A DNA stretch of 7,467 nucleotides from Spirochaetes bacterium RIFOXYC1_FULL_54_7 (lineage in GTDB: Bacteria; Spirochaetota; Spirochaetia; Treponematales; UBA12059). Below the pieces are notes generated by a model. It did no database searches, had not been told where the DNA came from, and saw nothing but the letters and a program-made list of their open reading frames with translations. This document shows positions 1 to 5,970 of the stretch, piece by piece. The stretch spans positions 1,740-9,206 of the forward strand of contig MIBM01000188.1 of NCBI GenBank assembly GCA_001830645.1, given 5' to 3'. The stretch's first letter is position 1. Each line of letters starts with the position of its first letter. Made by a program: the position numbers and the translations under genes.

Positions 1-1076
1 TAGGCTGCTTCCGTGAGTTCGGGTATGGCAGAAGGGGATACGCCAAGCCCTTCCAAGGTCTGGGGTATGCCCAGGTCGGCCACCAGGCTACGTAATCCCG
101 TGATCAACGCATCAGTGGCTTCTTCATCCTTGGTGGATAATGAGAAGCCCATGATCCTGGAGACTTCCCCCAGGCTCTTGGGGATTCGTTGAGCCTGGCT
201 GGCTAATACGGGTACCAGCAGTGCCGCGTTTGCAATTCCATGGGGTATGCGGAAGGTCCCGCCCAGCGGGTAAGACAGGGCGTGCACTGCATTGGTTCCA
301 GAAGAGGCAATGCAGACTCCGCCGTAGTAAGCCGCCAGCATCATGGCCGATCGGGCTTCCAGGTTTGATCCATCATCATAGGCCTCCCGCAAGTTGGACG
401 CGAGGAGGGCCAGGCCTTCCTTGGCAAACAAGTTGCTGTATGGGTTGGCTTTCTTTCCTATGTAACACTCCAGGAGATGGCAAAGTGCATCCATACCTGT
501 GGAGGCAGTAAGGCTCCGGGGAAGCCCAAAGGTAAGCTCGGGGTCCAGGACGACCCTATCGGGAATGAAGTAGGGGCTTACTATGCCGATCTTGAGGTTG
601 CGTGCCGGGAACAGGATTATGGCATTGGGTGTGGCTTCGGCACCGGTGCCCGCTGTTGTTGGTACGGCAATATAGGGGATGCCCCTGGCTTTTACCCCTT
701 GTTCCGCAAGATCGACGGTTTTGAGCGTATTTGTCGCGAGTACCGAAAGGATTTTGGATGCATCTATGACACTGCCACCACCAATGGCAATGATGATCCC
801 GACCTTCTCCTGACGCAGGAGGGCGGCTATACCATCCAGGTCGGCATCGCTTGGCTCGGGTGGAACTGAATCGACAAGCAGGCACTGAGTCCCTGCTTGT
901 TGTATATCAGCGGCTATGCGGGCGGGGAGGCCGGTGCTTGCTACACCCTTGTCGCTCAGCACCAAGGCAAGTGATGAAACCAGAGGCTTAAGCTCGGTAA
1001 CCATACCGGGTATGCTGTTGATTGAACCTGGACCATATTCCAGCTTTGCTGGTGACAGGACAAAAAACTTGGTCAT
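1..1076 (-). CDS. Iron-containing alcohol dehydrogenase, C-terminus cut by window edge
   Basis: Group III metal-dependent alcohol dehydrogenase: NAD(P)-linked oxidation of an alcohol or reduction of an aldehyde/ketone in the cytoplasm. 358 codons are present; the family is usually about 380-390 residues, so only a short C-terminal piece is missing. By translation, the N-terminal Rossmann-like domain carries LVLSDKGV (Asp42, at the position that usually favours NAD over NADP), AIGGGSVIDASK (about 98-109, pyrophosphate-binding GGGS) and PTTAGTGAEAT (139-149). The metal ligands fit the FucO pattern: Asp196 and His200 in GMDALCH, His265 in AVHALSYP, His279 in IPHGIAN, so the enzyme should be active. 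The start is ATG at 1076-1074, overlapping the kinase stop as ATGA, with AGGAG eight bases upstream (1085-1090 region). It is the second gene of the operon and is probably translationally coupled. The substrate cannot be read from the sequence; the kinase partner suggests a small hydroxylated acid or aldehyde. Confidence 0.93.
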   Translation of the reverse strand, partial: MTKFFVLSPAKLEYGPGSINSIPGMVTELKPLVSSLALVLSDKGVASTGLPARIAADIQQAGTQCLLVDSVPPEPSDADLDGIAALLRQEKVGIIIAIGGGSVIDASKILSVLATNTLKTVDLAEQGVKARGIPYIAVPTTAGTGAEATPNAIILFPARNLKIGIVSPYFIPDRVVLDPELTFGLPRSLTASTGMDALCHLLECYIGKKANPYSNLFAKEGLALLASNLREAYDDGSNLEARSAMMLAAYYGGVCIASSGTNAVHALSYPLGGTFRIPHGIANAALLVPVLASQAQRIPKSLGEVSRIMGFSLSTKDEEATDALITGLRSLVADLGIPQTLEGLGVSPSAIPELTEAA

Positions 1077-2362
1077 TGAACATGCTCCTTCTGATGTATG
1101 GGCGATGATGCGATGAAGTCCAGTACCTCGACCAAGGCAGTAGGAGGGCCAAACCCTCCGGACTTGGATACAAAGTACAGGCGCCTGCCAAGTGCAGGGG
1201 AGTGGAGGTAGCCGAAAGGCAGTCCCGGGATTATTTCATTGAGAAGTTGTACTGAACCAGCCCCAAGGGCAGAAGCGATGCGGGCTGCGCAGTCTCCGCC
1301 GGATGCCAGAATAAAACGCAGCCTTCTTGCCTTGGCAAGGGCCAGGGTCAAATCTCCCAGGAAACGTGAAAAAGCTGGACCTTTTTCCTTCAGTACCAGG
1401 ATATCTTCATCGGGTTTTTCAAAGCCATCGGTGCGCACCAGCAAAGCCATGGCCGCTGGGATGTCTGCTGCAAGCGCAAGTAGTCTGGCTATTTCATGGC
1501 CGGGATCCTGAATGGCAGCTCTGGAATCGCAGACTAGTTCAGCGACGCTTGACGAGGCTGCCAGAAGCCGACACTGGACTGCGCTGGTAGGTGTGAGGGA
1601 TCCGATGATGAAGGCTATCCTGCCCGGGCCTATCCGTGGTCGGCGTGGCAGAGCTGCGGAGCATGATCTTGCCAGGGCCTCAGCCAGACCGGAAGCACCG
1701 ACGAAGAGGCAACCTGATAGTGAACGCAATCCGGCAATGGCATCCAGATCTTCCATACATTCCGCATCGAGTACAAAAATCCGCTGGCCTTTGGCAAGAC
1801 CCTGCTGGATAGCAGCTTTTAGTTCTGTTGGTTGGGTGCGTATCAGGTCAAGGTGTATTTCCTGGACGACCTGCGGAAACCGGGTTGCAAACAATGAAGC
1901 AACCCGGCCATCGACAACCGGTGTAAATGGATCCTTCCCCGCAGTGGTCAAAGTGACCATTGTGCCATTGACCATACAGTGTCCATCTACCACTGTCCTA
2001 TGATTCCTGGGTGCTGCAGGAGCAACGATCGCAAACCGGTAGCCGGTGGCAGCCATTACCGCGGCAGTCTCTTCAGCGATGTTACCCCTGAGAGTAGAAT
2101 CTATTTTTTTGAAAAACTGGAACTGGCCAGCAGTTTTGAAGACAGTTGCTGTGTCCATGACCGTCAAATAGGCAGCATTTGAAGAGGAAAACCGTGTGTC
2201 CGTGTTTACGACCACCACATCGGTGTTTTTCCTGATTTCCTTGGTTATGGAATCCAAGCCACCAAGTATTAAGCGAACAGTTCTGCCAATTGCTCCGAAT
2301 TGGACGGCAGAGTCACTTGCTCCGGTAAAATCGTCGGCTATGATGCACCATTTGGTATTCAT
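1073..2362 (-). CDS. Four-carbon acid sugar kinase family protein (DUF1537/OtnK-like)
   Basis: Predicted ATP-dependent kinase of the family that includes D-threonate, erythronate and 3-oxo-tetronate kinases, which phosphorylate the terminal hydroxyl of four-carbon sugar acids. With the chosen start it has 429 residues, the usual family size. The N-terminal substrate domain has IIADDFTGASD (7-17), KKIDSTLRGN (85-94) and PAAPRNHRTVVDGH (115-128) followed by MVNG. The C-terminal nucleotide domain has IIGSLTPTSAVQ (252-263), SGGDCA (354-359), IIPGLPFG (377-384) and KSGGFG (400-405). Family members usually read SGGDTA, so Cys357 is a mild departure. The reading frame stays open upstream to a TTG at 2482, but the ATG at 2362 places the ADDFTG motif at the usual distance from the N-terminus, so I prefer it. 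Neither start has a good ribosome binding site. The stop overlaps the start of the alcohol dehydrogenase. Exact substrate unknown. Confidence 0.92.
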   Translation of the reverse strand: MNTKWCIIADDFTGASDSAVQFGAIGRTVRLILGGLDSITKEIRKNTDVVVVNTDTRFSSSNAAYLTVMDTATVFKTAGQFQFFKKIDSTLRGNIAEETAAVMAATGYRFAIVAPAAPRNHRTVVDGHCMVNGTMVTLTTAGKDPFTPVVDGRVASLFATRFPQVVQEIHLDLIRTQPTELKAAIQQGLAKGQRIFVLDAECMEDLDAIAGLRSLSGCLFVGASGLAEALARSCSAALPRRPRIGPGRIAFIIGSLTPTSAVQCRLLAASSSVAELVCDSRAAIQDPGHEIARLLALAADIPAAMALLVRTDGFEKPDEDILVLKEKGPAFSRFLGDLTLALAKARRLRFILASGGDCAARIASALGAGSVQLLNEIIPGLPFGYLHSPALGRRLYFVSKSGGFGPPTALVEVLDFIASSPIHQKEHVQ

Positions 2363-2689
2363 TACTGGATATAAAGCAGCAATCATGCCAAGTAAGCTAA
2401 ATTGATCCAGGCAATTATCAAGTCTTGCTTTCTCACGAGTAATTATGAAATTTTCTGTAGTGGATGCGGAATAGATGATCAAAAGGCATCATTTTCATAC
2501 TTGCTTTATGTCCGGCTTTATCGGAGCTTGGTAAAACAATAAAACATGCTGGTTTTCTTGAAACGCCTAGGTTCAAGAGAAAGCACCTGAACAGACCGAG
2601 GTAGCTGATAGCTGTAGTAAAATACATCAAGATGGTGAAAAATACAACAAGTGTGGGATTTGGAAAATCAGCAGAATCGATATATATAC
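2363..2689. other. AT-rich non-coding leader upstream of the kinase operon
   Basis: About 330 bases separate the kinase start from the terminator-like hairpin of the CBS gene. Base composition is visibly more AT-rich than in the genes on either side. Reading frames on both strands are short, and I recognise no protein family, tRNA or riboswitch. The kinase-operon promoter should lie here on the minus strand. Boxes such as GATAAT (minus strand, about 2420) and TTGATA occur, but none pairs with a convincing partner at 16-18 bases, so I call no promoter. An inverted repeat lies at 2556-2578. Confidence 0.6.
2556..2578. repeat. 7-bp inverted repeat, possible operator upstream of kinase
   Basis: TCTTGAA (2556-2562) and TTCAAGA (2572-2578) form a perfect 7-base inverted repeat around a 9-base spacer. 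It sits in the AT-rich leader about 195 bases upstream of the kinase start. The symmetry and spacing would suit a dimeric transcriptional regulator, or a short RNA hairpin. A chance 7-base repeat in AT-rich DNA is quite possible. Confidence 0.3.
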
Positions 2690-2728
2690 AAGCTCCCACC
2701 AGAATTGCTGAACCACTGGCGGGAGCTT
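2690..2728 (-). terminator. Terminator-like hairpin after the CBS gene
   Basis: The 13-base arms at 2690-2702 and 2716-2728 are complementary except for one pair (G opposite T, a G-U wobble in the minus-strand RNA), with a 13-base loop. The hairpin begins 11 bases after the CBS stop codon. On the minus strand the stem is followed by TTGTATATATAT, moderately U-rich in RNA but not a clean U-tract. It probably ends the CBS transcript and shields the kinase operon from read-through. The plus-strand side has no U-tract. Confidence 0.55.
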
Positions 2729-2738
2729 CTTGGTGATA

Positions 2739-3200
2739 TCAGATAGCTCCTGTGTGTTTGCGCTCGTTCTGACCTATCTCGAAGGCCTGCTGGGAGATGA
2801 TGCGTCCCTGGCGCTCGATAAGGGCCTTTACCACGTCACCGATGGAGATAAGACCGACCAGTTTGCCGTTATCCTTGACCGGAAGGTGGCGGAAATGGTG
2901 GCTGGTCATGAGATCCATGCAATCTTCGATGGAAGCCGAGGGGTCGGTATAGGTAATTTTGGAAGTCATTATCTCGCCGACCAGGGTGGTGTCGCAGGAA
3001 TGGGCTTTAAGTATGATCTTGCGCGCAAGATCACGCTCCGAGAAAATGCCAGCTACTTCTCCTGAAGTGTCAAGCACGAGGATGGCCCCGATGTTGTGCT
3101 CCGCCATTACCTCAAGGGCTTTCATGATGCCGGTCTCCGGCCTTACGCTGATTACTTCTGTACCCTTTGAAGCAAGGATGTCCTTCACCTTTTCCATCAT
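2739..3200 (-). CDS. Stand-alone protein with two CBS domains
   Basis: Small cytoplasmic protein of 153 residues made of one CBS pair (Bateman module) with short ends. CBS1 spans about 8-62 with GAILVLD (38-44) and GIFSERDLAR (51-60). CBS2 spans about 75-128 with HFRHLPV (102-108) and GLISIGDVVK (116-125). The S-x-x-D elements (S54/D57 and S119/D122) match the positions that bind the ribose of adenine nucleotides in many CBS pairs, so AMP/ADP/ATP-type ligand sensing is a reasonable inference. There is no enzyme, DNA-binding or membrane domain. The frame is open upstream to 3239, but AGGAGG at 3208-3213 sits seven bases before the ATG at 3200 and fixes the start. It is divergent from the Mrp antiporter operon, which makes a role in its control plausible but unproven. 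The name is secure; the function is not known. Confidence 0.93.
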   Translation of the reverse strand: MMEKVKDILASKGTEVISVRPETGIMKALEVMAEHNIGAILVLDTSGEVAGIFSERDLARKIILKAHSCDTTLVGEIMTSKITYTDPSASIEDCMDLMTSHHFRHLPVKDNGKLVGLISIGDVVKALIERQGRIISQQAFEIGQNERKHTGAI

Positions 3201-3216
3201 GCATGCACCTCCTGTG

Positions 3217-3230
3217 CGGCCCCGGGGCCG
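3217..3230. repeat. 14-bp perfect GC palindrome in the CBS gene leader
   Basis: CGGCCCCGGGGCCG is a perfect loop-free palindrome directly upstream of the CBS ribosome binding site (3208-3213). Without a loop it would make a poor hairpin, so a protein-binding site for a symmetric dimer is an alternative. Chance occurrence is possible in GC-rich DNA. Confidence 0.4.
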
Positions 3231-3278
3231 GCATGTCATTCCACGGCAACTTTCGTTTCCGGTTGTATATCCCGCTAC

Positions 3279-3307
3279 AATATAATGTCTGGCGCTGGAT
3301 ACTGCAA
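3279..3307 (-). promoter_or_regulatory. Candidate promoter for the CBS gene
   Basis: On the minus strand, TTGCAG (3307-3302) and TATATT (3284-3279) are separated by 17 bases, giving a leader of roughly 70 bases to the ATG at 3200. The -10 box matches the sigma-70 consensus at five of six positions, but the -35 box at only three, so the call is tentative. A TATAAT on the opposite strand overlaps it. Confidence 0.35.
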
Positions 3308-3334
3308 GTGGATAGCGTTTTTAACATATTTCTG

Positions 3335-3362
3335 TTTACATATACCATACTTGAGCTATACT
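3335..3362 (+). promoter_or_regulatory. Candidate sigma-70 promoter for the mrp operon
   Basis: TTTACA (3335-3340) and TATACT (3357-3362) are separated by 16 bases. Each box differs from consensus (TTGACA, TATAAT) at one position. This predicts a transcript start near 3369 and a short leader to the mrpE ATG at 3413, consistent with its lying in the AT-rich part of the divergent intergenic region. It is the best promoter candidate in the window. Confidence 0.55.
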
Positions 3363-3375
3363 GTCACCAATTTAT

Positions 3376-3393
3376 TGCCCGTCCCGGCGGGCA
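3376..3393 (+). repeat. Short GC hairpin in the mrpE leader
   Basis: TGCCCG (3376-3381) and CGGGCA (3388-3393) form a six-base stem around a six-base loop. It lies between the predicted transcript start and the mrpE ribosome binding site (GGAGG at 3399-3403). It could modulate translation initiation of the operon's first gene, or be incidental. Confidence 0.35.
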
Positions 3394-3412
3394 TCTGGGG
3401 AGGTGGCATTTC

Positions 3413-3910
3413 ATGATAATGATAAAAGCCCGTGCACTTGGTTTCCTGGGCTTGTGGACCGTGTGGCTTCTGTTGACTGCGCCCTGGAACACCCAGGAGG
3501 CCGTCGCGGGTGCGCTGGTGGCTCTGCTGATATCCTTGCTACCCTTCTCTGCGGCTTCTCCTCTGGGAGACCTGAAGCTGAGTCCCAAGGCACTGGCCTG
3601 GCTCGTAGCCTATGTTTTTGTGTTCATAAAAGCCTTGGTACAGTCAAACCTGGATGTGGCCTTCCGGGTGCTTCACCCGAAACTCCCCATCGATCCTGGC
3701 ATCGTAAAGGTGAAGACCCGGCTGAAGACTCCCTTGGGCCGCCTTTTGCTTGCAAACTCCATTACCCTGACTCCGGGAACCATAACCGTGGAGATGCGCG
3801 GCGATGACCTGTACATCCACTGGATAAAGGTGGCCGACCCGGATCCCGAGGCCGCCACCGCGGCTATCGTGGGGAACTTCGAGAAATATCTGGAGGTGAT
3901 CTGTGGCTGA
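3413..3910 (+). CDS. mrpE: Mrp cation/proton antiporter subunit E
   Basis: MnhE/MrpE-family membrane subunit of the multi-subunit Mrp antiporter, equivalent to MbhA in archaeal Mbh complexes. It is 165 residues long, the normal size. Hydrophobic segments lie at about 8-25, 29-45 and 62-78, followed by a soluble C-terminal domain. The family hallmark LANSITLTPGTITVE is at 113-127, ahead of DLYIHWI (132-138). The frame is open further upstream, but GGAGG (3399-3403) nine bases before the ATG at 3413 and the short N-terminus before helix 1 favour this start. It is first in the operon, behind the candidate promoter at 3335-3362. Its last eight bases overlap mrpF. The role of MrpE in the complex is structural or assembly-related; it lacks the antiporter-type core. 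Confidence 0.95.
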   Translation: MIMIKARALGFLGLWTVWLLLTAPWNTQEAVAGALVALLISLLPFSAASPLGDLKLSPKALAWLVAYVFVFIKALVQSNLDVAFRVLHPKLPIDPGIVKVKTRLKTPLGRLLLANSITLTPGTITVEMRGDDLYIHWIKVADPDPEAATAAIVGNFEKYLEVICG

Positions 3911-4163
3911 CACGGTGTTTTTCGTGGCGGTGGGCATTGCCGTACTGGCCTTGCTGCTGTCCGGCATACGCTTTGCCCTTGGACCCTGGGCTGTGGACCG
4001 GACCGTAGCCCTGGATGCCATGACCATCCTGGCGACATCCCTGATAGTTGCCTTTGCCCTGCTGTCCGGCAGGCGTATCTACATCGATGTAGCCATGGTC
4101 TATGGCCTGGTCGGCTTTGCCGGCGTGGTGGCGGTTGCCCGCTACCTGGAAGGAGGCCTGTGA
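3903..4163 (+). CDS. mrpF: Mrp cation/proton antiporter subunit F
   Basis: Small MrpF/MnhF membrane subunit (MbhB equivalent) of 86 residues with three predicted helices at about 4-22, 36-54 and 62-80. The conserved stretch GPWAVDRTVALDAM (27-40), with Asp32 and Asp38, follows helix 1 as in the family. It uses a GTG start at 3903. The match to the anti-Shine-Dalgarno is unusually long: GGAGGTGATC at 3892-3901, with six bases between the core GGAGG and the codon. It overlaps the end of mrpE by eight bases, and its stop shares a base with the mrpG start, so translational coupling is likely. The strong binding site may offset the weak start codon. Confidence 0.95.
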   Translation: MADTVFFVAVGIAVLALLLSGIRFALGPWAVDRTVALDAMTILATSLIVAFALLSGRRIYIDVAMVYGLVGFAGVVAVARYLEGGL

Positions 4164-4540
4164 TGGCTGGCATCATCGGCGCCTTTGTAAGCCTGATCGG
4201 AGCGTTGTTCTTCCTGCTGGCGGCCATTGGCCTCTTGCGCATGCCCGATGCCCTGAACCGCATGCAGGCAGGCACCAAGGCTACTACCCTGGGATCGATC
4301 CTCTTCCTGTTTGGCATAGGCATCATGCAGCCGGATTACCTGGGGCGGGTATTCATCCTGGTTGTCTTCATAGTGCTTACCAACCCGGTCAGTTCCAACG
4401 CCCTGGCACGGGCCGCCCATGCCAACAGGAAGCGTATCGGGGCCGTGCTGTCACCCGACGCCCTGGCTGACGATGAGGCAAGGATAGCGGCTGGGGACAG
4501 GGGAACTGCTGGAACCAAGGAGGCAACTCATGGTGCTTGA
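4163..4540 (+). CDS. mrpG: Mrp cation/proton antiporter subunit G
   Basis: MrpG/MnhG membrane subunit (MbhC equivalent), 125 residues, with three hydrophobic segments at about 3-24, 42-55 and 62-74. Diagnostic elements are GLLRMPDALNRMQAGTKA (23-40) and LTNPVSSNALARAAH (72-86). A GTG at 4160 would give one extra residue, but AGGAGG (4151-4156) lies six bases from the ATG at 4163 and only three from the GTG, so I chose the ATG. The stop of mrpF (4161-4163) and this start form TGATG. The last 35 or so residues are a hydrophilic, charged tail. The gene overlaps the following DUF4040 gene by 11 bases. Confidence 0.95.
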   Translation: MAGIIGAFVSLIGALFFLLAAIGLLRMPDALNRMQAGTKATTLGSILFLFGIGIMQPDYLGRVFILVVFIVLTNPVSSNALARAAHANRKRIGAVLSPDALADDEARIAAGDRGTAGTKEATHGA

Positions 4541-4907
4541 TATCCTGCTGCTGGCCGCCGGGGCCATCATGGTCGCCACAGGCATAGGTGCCGTCCTGGC
4601 CAGGAGCCTGCTTGTTTCCATAATACTGTCCGGCGGAGTAAGCCTGGTGGCCAGCCTGGTATTCCTGCTTATCGGAGCTCCCGATGTAGCCATGACCGAA
4701 GCTGCAATTGGCTCGGGCCTTACCACGGTGGTATTCCTGTATGCCCTGTCCAGGGCAAGGCAGGCGGACGATGAAACTTCGGATGCCGCGGAGCTTGGTG
4801 CTACCCCAGTCGAAGTTGCAGGGCTTGACGCCGCCGCTTCGGTAAGCGCATCGGGGCTTGGCAAATCAACTGCCGGGGCAAACGGGCAGTCAGGAGGCCG
4901 GAAATGA
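4530..4907 (+). CDS. DUF4040/MbhD-like subunit (split MrpA C-terminal part)
   Basis: This 125-residue protein corresponds to the MbhD-like segment in the C-terminal half of full-length MrpA, here a separate gene as in archaeal Mbh/Mbs operons and some anaerobic bacteria. Hydrophobic segments lie at about 3-22, 28-48 and 58-74. The family core GAPDVAMTEAAIGSG (49-63) contains Glu57, an acidic residue in a membrane segment of the kind thought to serve ion passage in Mrp/Mbh. The start is ATG at 4530 with AAGGAGG at 4517-4523. Residues 79-125 form a hydrophilic, low-complexity Ala/Gly/Ser/Asp/Glu-rich tail with no recognised family match. The gene overlaps mrpG by 11 bases and the next gene by an ATGA. 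It is sometimes annotated as MrpB N-terminal or MnhB-like. Confidence 0.9.
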   Translation: MVLDILLLAAGAIMVATGIGAVLARSLLVSIILSGGVSLVASLVFLLIGAPDVAMTEAAIGSGLTTVVFLYALSRARQADDETSDAAELGATPVEVAGLDAAASVSASGLGKSTAGANGQSGGRK

Positions 4908-5602
4908 TGCGCAGATTCCTTGTCCTGGCTGTAATCATTGCCCTTGGTACGGCCTTGTGGCCCCTGGTGATGGGCGCTGGTGTTGTCGATGTTCCCGCCG
5001 CCCTGCCATCGGCCTACCTGGATGGCGCTCCCAAGGACTTCGGGGCGGCCAATGTGGTTACCGCCATCGTGGTCAGCTACCGTGGCTTTGATACCCTGGG
5101 CGAAGTAGCCGTATTGTTCGCTGCCACCGCCGGCGTTGGAAGCCTTCTGTCGCGGAAGCGCCTTGGTACCGGCTTGCCTGCCTCCGGACGCAGGCATGGC
5201 ACCGAGATCCTGGGTACGGCGAGTAGACTCCTGTCCAGCCTGCTGGTCATGTTTGGTGTGTACATCTTCATGCATGGACACCTGACACCCGGCGGCGGCT
5301 TCCAGGGCGGCGTGGTCATAGCCACAGCCATGCTGCTGGCCTTGCTGTCCAACCCCGACTCCCATCTGGCCCATGGCGCCATGACGGCTGTGGAATCCCT
5401 GTCCGGGGCTGCGTATGTGGTACTTGCCTTGCTGGGAGCCTTCCTCGGGCTTGGTTTCCTTGACCCGCGCATCCTGCCGACCGGTTCTATCGGAGCCCTG
5501 GTAAGCGCAGGCAGCATACCCCTCATTTACTCCCTCATCGGGCTGAAAGTCGGCGCCGAGCTGTCCGGCATCCTGGATGCACTGAAAGGAGACCGAGCAT
5601 GA
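4904..5602 (+). CDS. mrpB: MbhE-like domain fused to Mrp subunit B
   Basis: 232-residue membrane protein that joins two units. Residues about 1-85 resemble MbhE, the extreme C-terminus of full-length MrpA: an N-terminal helix (4-24), then NVVTAIVVSYRGFDTLGE (50-67) leading into a second helix. Residues about 100-228 are MrpB/MnhB: HLTPGGGFQGGVV (126-138), helices around 107-123, 134-149, 168-186 and 196-214, and GLKVGAELS (213-221). Together with the preceding gene it supplies the C-terminal part of MrpA plus MrpB. The start is ATG at 4904, six bases after AGGAGG (4892-4897), overlapping the previous stop as ATGA; a second ATG follows directly. The frame runs without interruption through the joint, so the fusion is not a sequencing break. 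Confidence 0.92.
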   Translation: MMRRFLVLAVIIALGTALWPLVMGAGVVDVPAALPSAYLDGAPKDFGAANVVTAIVVSYRGFDTLGEVAVLFAATAGVGSLLSRKRLGTGLPASGRRHGTEILGTASRLLSSLLVMFGVYIFMHGHLTPGGGFQGGVVIATAMLLALLSNPDSHLAHGAMTAVESLSGAAYVVLALLGAFLGLGFLDPRILPTGSIGALVSAGSIPLIYSLIGLKVGAELSGILDALKGDRA

Positions 5603-5970
5603 ACGTGTTGGACTTCCTTGCCTGGCTGAATCCTGTCGCGGTTCCCGGTGCCATACTGATCCTTGTAGGGCTCTGGGGCATACTGGCCAGACCTAACCTG
5701 TTCAAGATAGCCGTGGCCTTCTGCGTCCTTGAGACTGGTGTGAACATGCTCATCCTGTCGGTTGGCTACATCCGGGGTCGTACCGCCCCCATCTTCGACG
5801 ATGGCGCCCGGACCGCCGCGCGGATGACCGATCCGGTGCCCCAGGCTCTGGTGCTTACCGCCATCGTGATAGGCCTGGCGGTTACCGCCCTCATGCTCAG
5901 CTATGCAGTACGCCTGCGTACCGGCGGCGGCGCTTCTTCCATAGAAGCCTACGGAGAAGAAAAATGGTAA
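5599..5970 (+). CDS. mrpC: Mrp cation/proton antiporter subunit C
   Basis: NuoK-like MrpC/MnhC subunit (MbhG equivalent), 123 residues, with three helices at about 15-31, 36-57 and 83-105. Glu45 in CVLETGVNM sits mid-membrane at the position of the conserved NuoK/MrpC glutamate involved in ion translocation. DPVPQALVLTAIVIG (78-92) is the family signature before helix 3. The start is ATG at 5599, overlapping the mrpB stop as ATGA, with AGGAG at 5587-5591. It overlaps mrpD by seven bases. The length is typical and nothing is missing. Confidence 0.95.
   Translation: MNVLDFLAWLNPVAVPGAILILVGLWGILARPNLFKIAVAFCVLETGVNMLILSVGYIRGRTAPIFDDGARTAARMTDPVPQALVLTAIVIGLAVTALMLSYAVRLRTGGGASSIEAYGEEKW

Noticed and set aside
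1512..2003. 163-codon plus-strand open frame opposite the kinase
   Set aside because: Arg/Ser/Pro-rich shadow of the kinase reading frame; no family resemblance.
2363..2482. N-terminal extension of the kinase from a TTG at 2482
   Set aside because: The 40 extra residues lack family similarity, and the ADDFTG motif should lie within about 10 residues of the start, which the ATG at 2362 provides.
2433..2699. 88-codon minus-strand open frame between the CBS gene and the kinase
   Set aside because: It starts inside the terminator hairpin, has no recognisable motif and runs into the kinase upstream region. A decayed membrane-protein remnant is possible but unsupported.
3201..3239. Longer CBS protein starting at 3239
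   Set aside because: The extra 13 codons read through the ribosome binding site and the GC palindrome; AGGAGG is placed correctly for the ATG at 3200.
3281..3286. Perfect TATAAT on the plus strand as an mrp promoter
   Set aside because: No acceptable -35 box at 16-18 bases upstream; the pair at 3335-3362 fits better and is closer to mrpE.
3673..4326. Minus-strand open frame of 217 codons opposite mrpE, mrpF and mrpG
   Set aside because: Arg/Pro-rich antisense shadow of three well-recognised genes.
4451..5374. Long minus-strand open frame of 307 codons opposite mrpG to mrpB
   Set aside because: The translation is Gln/Gly/His/Ser-rich with no family features. The plus strand encodes certain membrane proteins here; the opening is a by-product of GC-rich codon use.
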